Below, one piece after another: positions 8,590-16,664 of a stretch of DNA of 64,000 nt. The notes beneath the pieces were generated by a model. That model was not told the origin of the DNA. It ran no database searches and worked only from the letters and a program-made list of their open reading frames with translations. This stretch comes from CAVSJJ01 sp963771015 (GTDB lineage Bacteria > Actinomycetota > Actinomycetes > Actinomycetales > Dermatophilaceae): contig CAVYRN010000009.1 of the NCBI GenBank assembly GCA_963771015.1, forward strand, positions 620,001 to 684,000. Direction: 5' to 3'. The translations under genes and the position numbers were made by a program. Positions within the stretch are counted from its first letter, which is position 1. Each line of letters starts with the position of its first letter.

Positions 8590-8677
8590 ACCGGGGATGG
8601 CTGTCCACACCCGCGGTCGGGCCGACCCGTCGTCCACAGAAGGACGGGCGCCGCTGGCGACGCCGGGGTCGGCTTCC

Positions 8678-8683
8678 TAGCGT
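8678..8683 (+). promoter_or_regulatory. -10 box of a leaderless promoter (comEA-comEC)
   Basis: TAGCGT ends 7 bases before the ATG of comEA at 8690, with no ribosome site between. The start codon itself lies inside a GTATGCCG octamer (8688-8695). Confidence 0.6.
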
Positions 8684-8689
8684 CACGGT

Positions 8690-9703
8690 ATGCCGCGCCG
8701 TCCGCCCGACCCGGTGCCCTCGGCCCGGGCCCTCGCCATCCTGGCTCGGGGCCCGAGCCGTGCGGCGTCGCCCGACGATGGCGACCCGCGGCGCGCCGAT
8801 GTGCCGCCGGACCGACCTGGCGGGGGCCGAGGGCAGGTCGGCGACGTCCGAGACCCCGACGGGCAGCACGATGGACGCGTCCAACCCACCGAGCCGGAGT
8901 GGGTGCGGGCACCGACACAGGCGTATGTGCCCACGCGGTCCGAGGTCGCCGGCACCGAGCCACCACCGGGACGGGTGGCCTGGTCGGACATCGTCAGGCT
9001 GCCCTCGGCACTGTGGGACGCCCGGTGGATGCCGAACCGACGGGCCGTCATCGGGGCCCTCCTCCTCGTCGTCCTCGCGATCGGCGTTTTCGGGCTGCGT
9101 GTCGCCTGGGCGCGGGCCGACGGCGCTCCCCGGGCGGTCCAGGTCGGTGCCCCCGGGGCGACGGTCGTTCCGGCCACGCGGGCCCCGGGTGGGACCGCGA
9201 CCTCTAGGCCGACCGGGACCGCCACGCCGGGCGATGCGCCGGGGCCGACGACCGGCCCGAGCGGCCCAGCCCTGGTGGTCCATGTCGTCGGCCGCGTCCG
9301 GCATCCCGGGATCGTCACGCTCCCGCCAGGGGCCCGCGTCGTCGATGCCGTCGAGGCCGCGGGTGGGGCCGCCCGGGGCGCCGACCTGTCGGCCATCAAC
9401 CTGGCCAGGCTCGTCGTGGACGGCGAGCAGATCCGGGTGCCCCGGCCCGGTGAGATCGTCGCGACGGCGCCGACGGGGGCTGGCGCGATGGGCTCGGCGC
9501 CTTCCGGGTCCGCCCTCGTCTCGCTCAACACCGCCGATGCCGCTTCCCTCGACGGGCTGCCGGGGATCGGGCCCGTCCTCGCCCAGCGGATCCTCGACTG
9601 GCGGGCCGAGAACGGCCGGTTCACCACCGTGGACGAGCTCGGCGAGGTGAGCGGTATCGGCGAGAAGCTGCTCGCTCAGCTCCGTCCGAAGGTGACCGTG
9701 TGA
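8690..9703 (+). CDS. comEA: ComEA-type DNA-binding competence protein
   Basis: A 337-residue protein with a long cytoplasmic, Pro/Arg/Asp-rich N-terminus (1-115), one TM helix (about 118-140), a Thr/Pro linker, an SLBB-type domain (about 194-252) and a C-terminal helix-hairpin-helix domain (277-337) with SLNTADAASLDGLPGIGP and SGIGEKLL. ComEA is the membrane DNA receptor for natural transformation. The N-terminal extension before the TM helix is longer than in Bacillus ComEA but common in actinobacteria. It overlaps comEC by GTGA. Confidence 0.93.
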   Translation: MPRRPPDPVPSARALAILARGPSRAASPDDGDPRRADVPPDRPGGGRGQVGDVRDPDGQHDGRVQPTEPEWVRAPTQAYVPTRSEVAGTEPPPGRVAWSDIVRLPSALWDARWMPNRRAVIGALLLVVLAIGVFGLRVAWARADGAPRAVQVGAPGATVVPATRAPGGTATSRPTGTATPGDAPGPTTGPSGPALVVHVVGRVRHPGIVTLPPGARVVDAVEAAGGAARGADLSAINLARLVVDGEQIRVPRPGEIVATAPTGAGAMGSAPSGSALVSLNTADAASLDGLPGIGPVLAQRILDWRAENGRFTTVDELGEVSGIGEKLLAQLRPKVTV

Positions 9704-12048
9704 CGACGAGCGCCGCCGACGTCCGGTTGCTCGGGCCGGCCCTGCTCGGCTGGATGGTGGTCGCCGCAACGCTCGGGTCCGGGGCGACGGTCCATGGATG
9801 GCTCGCCGCCGCCGCGCTCGGCGGGGCGGTGCTCCTCGTGGCGCGCCAGCGGCGCCACGGGACGGGGCGGGCTGCCTACGCCGGCCTGGGCCTCGCCGTC
9901 GTCGCGGTCTGCCAGGTCGCCGTCGCGGGCCATGTCCTCGTCCGCGAGAGCGGTGACCTCGACGAGCTGGCGTCCGCTCGGGCGTCGGTGCAGCTCGTCG
10001 TGGTCGTGACGAGCGACCCGGTGGCGCGCTCGGTGTCCGACCGGGACAGCCGACGCGTCACCGCGCGCGCCCGGGCCGTCGAGGTGACCGGGCGGGGCCG
10101 CACCGGGGCCGCCCACGCTCCGGTCCTCCTCGTCGGCGACGAGCGGCTCCTGTCGCTGCGGTGGCACGAGCGGGTCGCCCTGTCCGCCCGCCTCGGTCCG
10201 GCCGACCCGGGTCGTGCCGAGATCGCCATCGCGTCGGTCACCGGTCCGCCGCAGGTGCGGGCGCCCCCGGGGGTGGTCGCCCGCGGTGCCGAACGGCTCC
10301 GGACGGGCCTGCGCCATGCCGTCGACGCCGCCCCGGCCGACGCCCGTGGGCTGCTGCCCGGGCTGGTCATCGGCGACACGAGCCGAACGCCGCCCGACCT
10401 CACCGACGCCATGCTGGCGACGGGCATGACCCACCTGTCGGCCGTGAGCGGTGCCAACGTCGCGGTGGTGCTCGGCATGGTCCTCGGGGCCTGTTCCCTG
10501 CTCGGGCTGCCGCGCTTCGTGAGGCCACTGCTCGCCCTGGTCGCGCTGGCCGGGTTCGTCGTCCTCGCCCGACCCGACCCGAGCGTCGTCCGCGCCGCCG
10601 TCATGGGAGCGATCGGGCTGCTCGGGATGAGCCGCTCCCGACGGGCCCTCGGCCTGCCGGTCCTCGGTGCGGCGGTCGTGCTGCTCCTGGTCTACGACCC
10701 GTGGTTGGCGCGGTCCTACGGGTTCGCCCTGTCCACGCTCGCGACCCTGGGGTTGCTCGTGTTCACCCGCCCCTGGGGGGACATGATCGGCCGCCGGCTT
10801 CCCGGGCGGCTGCGCGGACTCGGCCCGGCCGTCGCGGTGCCCCTCGCCGCCCAGGTCATGTGCGCCCCGGTCATCGTTCTGCTCCAGGGCTCGGTGAGCC
10901 TGATCGGCGTCCTCGCGAACGTTCTCGCCGCGCCGCTGGTGCCGCCCGCCACGGTCGCGGGCGTCGTCGCCGCCGTTCTCTCGCTCGTCTCCGACCGGCT
11001 CGCGGTGCTTGTCGGCACGGCCGGGGCGGTGCCGACCCTCGGCATCGCGCGCGTCGCACGTGGCTTCGCCGACGTGCCCGGTGGAACGATGCCGTGGCCC
11101 GACGGGCCGCTGGGTGCCGCGCTTCTGGCGACGCTGACGGTCGCCGGGGTGCTCCTCCTGCCGTGGCTCTCGCGTCGGGTGCTCCGGCATCCGGTCGCGG
11201 CACTCGGGGTGCTCGCCCTGGTCGTCGGCGGCACGGTGCCGACGACCACGGTGACCTGGCCACCGCCGGGCTGGCGGATGGTCGTGTGTGACGTCGGCCA
11301 GGGCGACGCCAGCGTCCTGCGCAGCGGTCCACACCGGGCCGTCCTTGTCGACGTCGGGCCGGATCCCCGGCTCGTCGACCACTGCCTGGACCGGCTGGGC
11401 ATCGACGTCCTCGACGCCGTCGTCCTCACCCACTTCCACGCCGACCACGTCGAGGGACTCCCTGGTGCCCTGGGCGGGCGCCGCGTCGGCGAGGTGCTCA
11501 CCTCTCCGGTGGCCGAGCCCGGCTTCGAGGCAGACCAGGTGCGCCGCTGGGTGACGGCGCGCGGCATACCGCTGCGGCCGCTCGCGCTGGGAGAACGGAT
11601 CTCCGCAGGGGAGGTGAACGCCACGGTCCTGTCACCCGCCCGGCGCATCGACGCCGGGTCGGTGCCCAACAACGCGAGCGTCGTCCTTCTCGCGCGCATG
11701 GGCGAGGTCGACGCCCTGCTCCTCGGGGACATCGAGCGCGAGGCCGCGCACGACCTCCTGCTCCGGCTTCGCCGCGACCCGGCGCTCGTCGAGGCGGTCC
11801 GCCATCTCGACGTCGTCAAGGTCGCCCACCACGGGTCGGCGAACCTCGACCCCGACCTCGTCGCCGAGGCAGGGGCTCCCGTCGGGATCATCAGCGTCGG
11901 CGCGGACAACGACTACGGGCACCCGGCCCCCTCGACGCTCGCGCTGTTGCGTGCCGACGGGTACGCCGTCTACCGCACCGACCGGCAGGGCGACGTGTCC
12001 GTCCTCGACCGGGGCGGTCGGGTCCTCGTCAGTCCTGCCCGCAGGTGA
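9700..12048 (+). CDS. comEC: ComEC/Rec2 DNA-import channel protein
   Basis: A 782-residue polytopic membrane protein. It has an N-terminal DUF4131-type region with two TM helices and an OB-like segment. The Competence domain follows (about residues 215-490; signature THLSAVSGANVAVV), then a C-terminal metallo-beta-lactamase domain from about 526 (CDVGQGDAS, THFHADHVEG near 575-584, VAHHGSANLDPD near 707). ComEC forms the channel for single-stranded DNA in transformation, and the lactamase domain is proposed to degrade the other strand. All metal ligands appear intact. holA, a frequent neighbour in actinobacteria, is absent; the gene instead overlaps a convergent LysR gene by 20 bases. Confidence 0.95.
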   Translation: MTTSAADVRLLGPALLGWMVVAATLGSGATVHGWLAAAALGGAVLLVARQRRHGTGRAAYAGLGLAVVAVCQVAVAGHVLVRESGDLDELASARASVQLVVVVTSDPVARSVSDRDSRRVTARARAVEVTGRGRTGAAHAPVLLVGDERLLSLRWHERVALSARLGPADPGRAEIAIASVTGPPQVRAPPGVVARGAERLRTGLRHAVDAAPADARGLLPGLVIGDTSRTPPDLTDAMLATGMTHLSAVSGANVAVVLGMVLGACSLLGLPRFVRPLLALVALAGFVVLARPDPSVVRAAVMGAIGLLGMSRSRRALGLPVLGAAVVLLLVYDPWLARSYGFALSTLATLGLLVFTRPWGDMIGRRLPGRLRGLGPAVAVPLAAQVMCAPVIVLLQGSVSLIGVLANVLAAPLVPPATVAGVVAAVLSLVSDRLAVLVGTAGAVPTLGIARVARGFADVPGGTMPWPDGPLGAALLATLTVAGVLLLPWLSRRVLRHPVAALGVLALVVGGTVPTTTVTWPPPGWRMVVCDVGQGDASVLRSGPHRAVLVDVGPDPRLVDHCLDRLGIDVLDAVVLTHFHADHVEGLPGALGGRRVGEVLTSPVAEPGFEADQVRRWVTARGIPLRPLALGERISAGEVNATVLSPARRIDAGSVPNNASVVLLARMGEVDALLLGDIEREAAHDLLLRLRRDPALVEAVRHLDVVKVAHHGSANLDPDLVAEAGAPVGIISVGADNDYGHPAPSTLALLRADGYAVYRTDRQGDVSVLDRGGRVLVSPARR

Positions 12049-12964
12049 CGCCGCCCGGTTGGGCCTGGGCGCTCTCGGCCAGGGCGTCGAGCAGCGCCGC
12101 GACGGCCGGGACCCGTTGCAGGTCAGGGGTCGTCACCGCCTGGATGCACCGGCGCGAGGCGGGCTCGATCGCCATGGCGACGACGTCGGGGTGCTGGACG
12201 GTCCGCAGGATGAGGTCGGGGATGAGGGCCACCCCGAGCCCCTCGGCGACCAGGCCCATGACGGCGACGTAGTCCTCGGTCTCGAAGGCGACGTGGGGCG
12301 AGAACCCGGCCGTGTCACAGAGCTGGAGGAGGTGGCCGCGGCAGCGGGGACAGCCCGCGATCCACGTCTCGGCGTCGAGCGTCGACAGGTCGGCGTGGTC
12401 GAGCGCGGCGACCGGGTGGTCGCGAGGCACGGCGAGGCGGACCTCGTCGGCGAGCAGGGTCGTCGTCACGAACGGGTCGAGGTCCTCCTCGCCGCGACCG
12501 ACGTCGGTGCCCTCATAGGTGAAGGCCACGGCCAGGTCGCACTCGCCCGCTCGTAGTGCGGCGAGCGACTCCGGGGGCTCGGCCTCGGTGAAGGTGATCG
12601 TCAGCTCGGGGTAGCGGCCCTTGAGCAACGACAGGGCTCGGGGGACGAGCGTCGCCGAGGCCGACGGGAACGCCATGAGCCGAACCCTTCCGGCCCGCAT
12701 CCCGGCGATGGCCGCGACCTCCTCCTCGGCGGCGTTGAGGGCGGCCAGAACCGGCCCGGCGTGCCGGGCGAGGACCTCGCCCGCCTCGGTGAGCCTGACG
12801 CTGCGCCCGATCCGCTCGACGAGGACGGTGCCGGTGCGTTGTTCGAGGCGGCGCACCATCTGCGAGATGGCCGGCTGGCTGTAGCCGAGGGAGAGCGCGG
12901 CCGCGGTGAAGCTGCCCTCATCGGCGATGGCCCGCATGACGCGGAGACCGGCGGCATCGATCAT
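12029..12964 (-). CDS. LysR-family transcriptional regulator
   Basis: A 311-residue LysR regulator. The N-terminal winged helix (about 4-62; SFTAAALSLGYSQPAISQMVRRLE) is followed by a periplasmic-binding-protein-like effector domain from about residue 90. A CPRC pair in the effector domain is unusual and could bind metal or sense redox state (inference). The gene is divergent from the sirtuin, with a T-N11-A dyad in the gap, so it probably controls itself and the sirtuin. The ATG at 12964 puts the HTH at the usual distance. Its 3' end overlaps comEC. Confidence 0.9.
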   Translation of the reverse strand: MIDAAGLRVMRAIADEGSFTAAALSLGYSQPAISQMVRRLEQRTGTVLVERIGRSVRLTEAGEVLARHAGPVLAALNAAEEEVAAIAGMRAGRVRLMAFPSASATLVPRALSLLKGRYPELTITFTEAEPPESLAALRAGECDLAVAFTYEGTDVGRGEEDLDPFVTTTLLADEVRLAVPRDHPVAALDHADLSTLDAETWIAGCPRCRGHLLQLCDTAGFSPHVAFETEDYVAVMGLVAEGLGVALIPDLILRTVQHPDVVAMAIEPASRRCIQAVTTPDLQRVPAVAALLDALAESAQAQPGGVTCGQD

Positions 12965-12975
12965 GAAGGGATTCT

Positions 12976-12990
12976 ATAACCGCGTGTTAT
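12976..12990. promoter_or_regulatory. LysR-type operator (T-N11-A dyad)
   Basis: ATAAC-CGCGT-GTTAT is a perfect 5-base inverted repeat around a 5-base spacer. It contains the T-N11-A pattern (T12977, A12989) of LysR boxes. It sits 11 bases upstream of the LysR ATG, between that gene and the divergent sirtuin, and is one of the few AT-rich spots nearby. Confidence 0.6.
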
Positions 12991-13034
12991 CGCTGGGGGG
13001 GCTGATCCCTCTTCGGCGAATCGACGATGTGGCC

Positions 13035-13040
13035 GATACT
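13035..13040 (+). promoter_or_regulatory. -10 box of a leaderless promoter (sirtuin)
   Basis: GATACT ends 7 bases before the GTG at 13047, the same spacing as at other leaderless genes here. It supports that start over the in-frame ATG at 13065. Confidence 0.45.
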
Positions 13041-13046
13041 GGGCGG

Positions 13047-13985
13047 GTGACCCTGTCGACGAGCATGCCCCGCGAGCAGCCGCTGCCCCCGGTGTCGACG
13101 GCGCCCCGGGCCGACCTGGCCGCGATGGCGGCCGCCGTCCTGCGACATGCCCCGGCGCTCGTCCTGACCGGGGCGGGGATCTCGACCGAGTCCGGCATCC
13201 CCGACTACCGGGGCCCGGACGGCCGTCGGCGGGTCATGCCGATGACACATGGGGAGTTCGTCGCCACGAGCGAGGCACGGCAGCGGTACTGGGCGCGCAG
13301 CCACGTCGGCTGGCAACGGTTCGCCGCGGCCCGGCCCAACGCCGGGCACCGGTCCGTGGCAGCCCTCCAGGAGCGGGGCCTCCTCGGTCCGGTCATCACC
13401 CAGAACGTCGACGGCCTCCACCAGGGAGCCGGGAGCCGCGACGTCACCGAGCTGCACGGCTCGCTCGCCGACGTCGTGTGTCTGACCTGTGGAGACCGCA
13501 CCGACCGCGAGACCCTGCAACGGCGGATGGCCGAGGCCAACCCCGGGTTCGTCGATCTCGTCGCCGGAGCCGCGCCCGACGGGTCCCGGGTCAGCAGCCA
13601 GATCCGGCCGGACGGGGACGTCGTCCTCCCCGACGATGCGGTCGCCCGGTTCGTCCTGCCCCGCTGCGGGGTCTGCGGGGGCGACGCCCTCAAGCCCGAT
13701 GTCGTCTTCTTCGGCGGTTCGGTGCCCAAGGAGCGCGTCGAGCGGTGCTACGCCCTCGTCGACTCCGCCCCGGCCCTGCTCGTCCTCGGTTCCTCGCTCG
13801 CCGTCATGAGCGGCTACCGGTTCGTCCGGCGGGCGCGCGCCCGCGGCATACCGGTGCTCGTCATCACCCATGGGCCGACCCGAGGCGATGCCGAGACGAC
13901 GCACCATCTCGACGCGCCGCTCGGCGCCACCCTCACCGCACTGCTCGAGGCCACCGAGAAGACCCGTGCCCACGCTCATCCGTGA
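13047..13985 (+). CDS. NAD-dependent protein deacylase, Sir2 family
   Basis: A 312-residue sirtuin. It shows the NAD-binding TGAGISTESGIPDYRG (41-56), TQNVDGLH (119-126) and catalytic His138 in ELHGS. Four zinc cysteines are Cys146, Cys149, Cys208 and Cys211, with an unusually long insert of about 58 residues between the two pairs. It removes acyl groups from lysines using NAD. The GTG at 13047 fits a leaderless promoter; a frame reaching back to 12906 would run into the LysR gene. The last 20 bases overlap the acetyltransferase gene, so deacylase and acetyltransferase are made together. Confidence 0.92.
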   Translation: MTLSTSMPREQPLPPVSTAPRADLAAMAAAVLRHAPALVLTGAGISTESGIPDYRGPDGRRRVMPMTHGEFVATSEARQRYWARSHVGWQRFAAARPNAGHRSVAALQERGLLGPVITQNVDGLHQGAGSRDVTELHGSLADVVCLTCGDRTDRETLQRRMAEANPGFVDLVAGAAPDGSRVSSQIRPDGDVVLPDDAVARFVLPRCGVCGGDALKPDVVFFGGSVPKERVERCYALVDSAPALLVLGSSLAVMSGYRFVRRARARGIPVLVITHGPTRGDAETTHHLDAPLGATLTALLEATEKTRAHAHP

Positions 13986-14460
13986 GGCCACGGCCGCGGA
14001 TCTCCCCGGCGCGGCGGCGATCTACGACCAGTGCGTCCGCGACACCCTCGCGACCTTCGACACCGAGGAACGGGGCGTGGCCCAGCTCGGCACGGCGCTC
14101 GCCGCGCTCGGCCCGTTCGACCGCTTCCTCGTCGCCGTGGCCCAGGGGGAGGTCGTCGGCTACGCCCTGTCCGGGTCCTTCCGCCCGAGGCCCGCGTATG
14201 CCGGCACTCGCGAGACGAGCGTCTATGTCGCGGCCGACGCCCGAGGCCAGGGCCTGGGCCGGAACCTGTATGCCGAGCTCCTCGGGCGGCTGGACGCGGC
14301 GGGAGCGCACACGCTCATGGCCGTCATCGCGCTGCCGAACGACCCGAGCGAGGCGCTGCACCGCGCCTTCGGGTTCGAGCGCGTCGGAATCCTCCGCGAG
14401 GTGGGCAACAAGTTCGACCGGTGGGTGGACACGGCCTGGTACCAACGGTTTCCCGGGTAG
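13966..14460 (+). CDS. GNAT N-acetyltransferase, phosphinothricin acetyltransferase-like
   Basis: A 164-residue GNAT protein. TLIREATAADLPGAAAIYDQ and the DTLATFDTEE region match the PAT/MnaT subgroup, which acetylates phosphinothricin, methionine sulfoximine or related amines. The acetyl-CoA motif is ARGQGLGRNLY and the C-terminal FGFERVGILREVGNKFDRW is typical of this subgroup. The GTG start at 13966 overlaps the sirtuin. True substrate unknown; antibiotic resistance is not implied. Confidence 0.85.
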   Translation: MPTLIREATAADLPGAAAIYDQCVRDTLATFDTEERGVAQLGTALAALGPFDRFLVAVAQGEVVGYALSGSFRPRPAYAGTRETSVYVAADARGQGLGRNLYAELLGRLDAAGAHTLMAVIALPNDPSEALHRAFGFERVGILREVGNKFDRWVDTAWYQRFPG

Positions 14461-14465
14461 CGGGC

Positions 14466-14561
14466 GTGAGGTCCGGCACATCCGCCCGGCGGAAGGGGTG
14501 AGGTCCGGCACATCCGGGCCGATCGCAGGGTGAGACCGGGCACAACGGGCCTCGGCCCCCG
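14466..14561 (+). repeat. Three tandem 32-bp repeats
   Basis: Units begin at 14466, 14498 and 14530, exactly 32 bases apart. The first two share GTGAGGTCCGGCACATCCG; the third is a diverged copy (GTGAGACCGGGCACAACGG). The rest of each unit varies. They lie between the acetyltransferase stop and the DUF4259 gene. No ORF and no clear hairpin explain the spacing; function unknown. Confidence 0.75.
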
Positions 14562-14630
14562 GCCGACCTGCCTAGCATCGGCCACAGGGCCGCCATCGGC
14601 GCCCCGTCCGATCGCCGTGAGGAGGACGTC

Positions 14631-15053
14631 GTGGGGACGTTCGGGTTCGGGCCGTTCGACAACGACGACGCGCTGGACTTCCTCGACGAGATCGAGGATG
14701 CCGCTCCGACGGACCGGCCGGTGCTGCTGCGCGCCGCGCTCGAGCAGGTCCTCGGCATCCGTGGCTACCTCGACGCCGCGAAGATGTCCGAGGCGATCGC
14801 CGCGGCCGCCATCGTCTCCGTGGCGCTGCGGCCGCACGAACCCTGCGCGGAGCCTGACCTTTCCCGGTGGCTGCAGACGGAGCCGCTTCTCATCGATGCG
14901 TCGCTGGCCGACACGGCTCGCCAGGTCCTGGATCGGGCGATGGCACCGGACGACAACGAGCTGTGGACGTTGTGGGTCGACGCAGGCGTCCTGCCTGACG
15001 TGCTGGCGGGGCTGGCGCCCACGTTGCGGCGGTTGCGTGCCATCCCCGTCTAG
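14631..15053 (+). CDS. DUF4259 domain protein
   Basis: A 140-residue soluble protein beginning MGTFGFGPFDNDDALDFLDE, the signature of the DUF4259 family, whose function is not established. The rest is helical. The GTG start has GAGGAGG (14620-14626) at good spacing. It is a single gene, convergent with lexA and separated from it by only 47 bases. Confidence 0.85.
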   Translation: MGTFGFGPFDNDDALDFLDEIEDAAPTDRPVLLRAALEQVLGIRGYLDAAKMSEAIAAAAIVSVALRPHEPCAEPDLSRWLQTEPLLIDASLADTARQVLDRAMAPDDNELWTLWVDAGVLPDVLAGLAPTLRRLRAIPV

Positions 15054-15100
15054 GGTGCCGGTCGGCGTCTGGGGTGCGCCGGCCGGCCCATCGGACCGGG

Positions 15101-15853
15101 TCAGACCCGGCGCAGGACCGCGGTCACCTTGCCGAGGATCGTTGCGTGGTCGCCGTCGATCGGGTCGAACGCGGGGTTGTGCGGCAGCAGCCAGACGTGG
15201 CCGTCCGTGCGCTTGAACGTCTTGACCGTCGCCTCGCTGTCGAGCATGGCCGCAACGATGTCGCCGTTGTCGGCGCTCGGCTGCTGACGCACGACGACCC
15301 AGTCGCCGTCGCAGATCGCCGCGTCGACCATGGAGTCGCCGACGACCTTGAGGAGGAAGAGCGAGCCCTCACCGACGATCTGGCGGGGGAGGGGGAAGAC
15401 GTCCTCGACGAGCTCGTCGGCGGTGATGGGGACGCCGGCGGCGATGCGGCCCAGGACCGGCACGTACGAGGCCTCGGGGCGTGTGTCGCCGATCCCCGTC
15501 TCGTCGGCGGCGGACTCGACGGACGCCGAGACGGCGGTGCGGTAGCCGCGCCCGTTGCGCGGGGTGTCGGGGGAGACGACCTCCATGGCGCGCGGCCGGT
15601 TGGGGTCCCGCCGCAGGTAGCCCTTGCGCTCGAGCGTCGACAGCTGGTGGGCGACAGAGCTGGGGGAGGTCAGCCCGACGGCCTCCCCGATCTCGCGCAG
15701 GCTCGGCGGGTAGCCGCGCCGGTCGACGGAGTTGCGGATCACCTCCAGGACGCGCCGCTGGCGCACCGTGAGGCCGTCGCCGTGGTCGCGCTCGGGCAGC
15801 TCGTGGACCTCGGCGTCGGGGCGGTGCTCGGCGTCCGTGGGGTGATCGGCCAT
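15101..15853 (-). CDS. lexA: SOS repressor LexA
   Basis: A 250-residue LexA. The N-terminal winged helix (about 28-92; GYPPSLREIGEAVGLTSPSSVAHQL) is followed by the S24 autocleavage domain with the Ala139-Gly140 scissile bond, nucleophile Ser174 (GDSM) and Lys211. The N-terminus has a roughly 27-residue acidic extension common in actinobacteria. It represses DNA-damage genes until RecA-ssDNA triggers self-cleavage. It is divergent from the LysM gene, and the shared gap holds several SOS boxes, so it regulates itself. Confidence 0.97.
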   Translation of the reverse strand: MADHPTDAEHRPDAEVHELPERDHGDGLTVRQRRVLEVIRNSVDRRGYPPSLREIGEAVGLTSPSSVAHQLSTLERKGYLRRDPNRPRAMEVVSPDTPRNGRGYRTAVSASVESAADETGIGDTRPEASYVPVLGRIAAGVPITADELVEDVFPLPRQIVGEGSLFLLKVVGDSMVDAAICDGDWVVVRQQPSADNGDIVAAMLDSEATVKTFKRTDGHVWLLPHNPAFDPIDGDHATILGKVTAVLRRV

Positions 15854-15985
15854 GGCGAACCTCGTTCTCGAAGGCGTAGTCGGCGGTCGGTCCCGGCCCG
15901 TTCGGCGGCCCGCGGCGGACCGGGTCCGGGAGGGCTGTCGGTGGTGCCTGGTTGGCTTGTCGACGTGGTGGCAGCCTACGGAGTT

Positions 15986-16081
15986 CGAACACAGGTTTCA
16001 AACATCTGTTCGACGCGTGTCTTGATCAGTTCGAACATCCGTGCTAGACATCGTACAGACGTTCTATCGAACACAGGTTCG
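15986..16081. promoter_or_regulatory. Cluster of LexA-binding SOS boxes
   Basis: The actinobacterial consensus is CGAACRNRYGTTYG. Read on the minus strand, 15999-16012 is a perfect match (CGAACAGATGTTTG). CGAACACAGGTTCG at 16068-16081 is near perfect, with a mismatch at the central Y. Partial matches overlap at 15986-15999 (CGAACACAGGTTTC), 16032-16045 and 16052-16065. The group lies between lexA and the LysM gene and can serve both. Confidence 0.85.
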
Positions 16082-16140
16082 ATGTTGGCGACGGACGCGA
16101 CGACCGAGTGCGGTACTCGGGCCGCGGGATGGAGGAGACG

Positions 16141-16551
16141 ATGAGCGCAGTCGTGTGGGAGGGCGCCCGCAGTGGGTATGCCGCCGGCGCGCCGGGCCCG
16201 GTCCGCGTCGACGGGCCGGGGCGACCGCGCCTGGTGCTCGTGCCGACCGGGGACGCGGTCCGCGACCCGGAGGGCGGGCTCCGGCTCACCCGCCGTGGCC
16301 GGATGGTGCTGGCCGGCCTGTTCGTCGCTCTCGCGGTCGCCCTCGGTGGGTTCGTCCTGCAGAGTCCGTCGACACCGGCCCCGGCGACGCACACGGTCAC
16401 CGTTCGGCCCGGCCAGTCCCTGTCGCAGATCGCCGCGACCGAGCTGCCCGGGCTCAGCCCGGCTCAGGGCATGACGGCGATCCGCGTGGCGAACGAGCTC
16501 AACACGACGACGATCACCCCGGGGCAGAGCCTGGTGATCCCGCAGACCTGA
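16141..16551 (+). CDS. LysM membrane protein, probable SOS cell-division inhibitor (YneA/DivS-like position)
   Basis: A 136-residue protein: cytoplasmic N-terminus, one TM helix (about 55-74), short Pro/Thr linker and an external LysM peptidoglycan-binding domain (84-134; TVTVRPGQSLSQIA ... ITPGQSLVIPQT). Small TM-LysM proteins divergent from lexA (YneA in Bacillus, ChiZ in Mycobacterium) halt division during the SOS response. The position, architecture and SOS boxes here fit that role; sequence alone does not prove it. The ATG at 16141 has GGAGGAG upstream. Confidence 0.85.
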   Translation: MSAVVWEGARSGYAAGAPGPVRVDGPGRPRLVLVPTGDAVRDPEGGLRLTRRGRMVLAGLFVALAVALGGFVLQSPSTPAPATHTVTVRPGQSLSQIAATELPGLSPAQGMTAIRVANELNTTTITPGQSLVIPQT

Positions 16552-16574
16552 GTCCCTCGACCCGACTCAGCGCA

Positions 16575-16615
16575 GGAGGGCGCCGGACCCCGCAGGGGCG
16601 GGTTCGGTGCCCTCC
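16575..16615. terminator. Hairpin terminator between convergent genes
   Basis: Arms beginning GGAGGGC and ending GCCCTCC pair over about 18 bases with two G-U or mismatched positions around a short AGGG loop. There is no T-run, as usual in this high-GC DNA. It serves the LysM gene and the convergent winged-helix gene. Confidence 0.6.
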
Positions 16616-16664
16616 GTGCTGGGCCGGGGGCCGCGCGCGCCCGGCCCGATGCGGTGGAGCCCGG

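Noticed and set aside
9676..11448. 590-codon minus-strand open frame opposite comEC
   Set aside because: Shadow frame of comEC; low-complexity and without motifs.
14466..14561. Three evenly spaced repeats as a CRISPR array
   Set aside because: Units are 32 bases in total with only about 19 conserved, leaving spacers of 13 bases; no cas gene is near.
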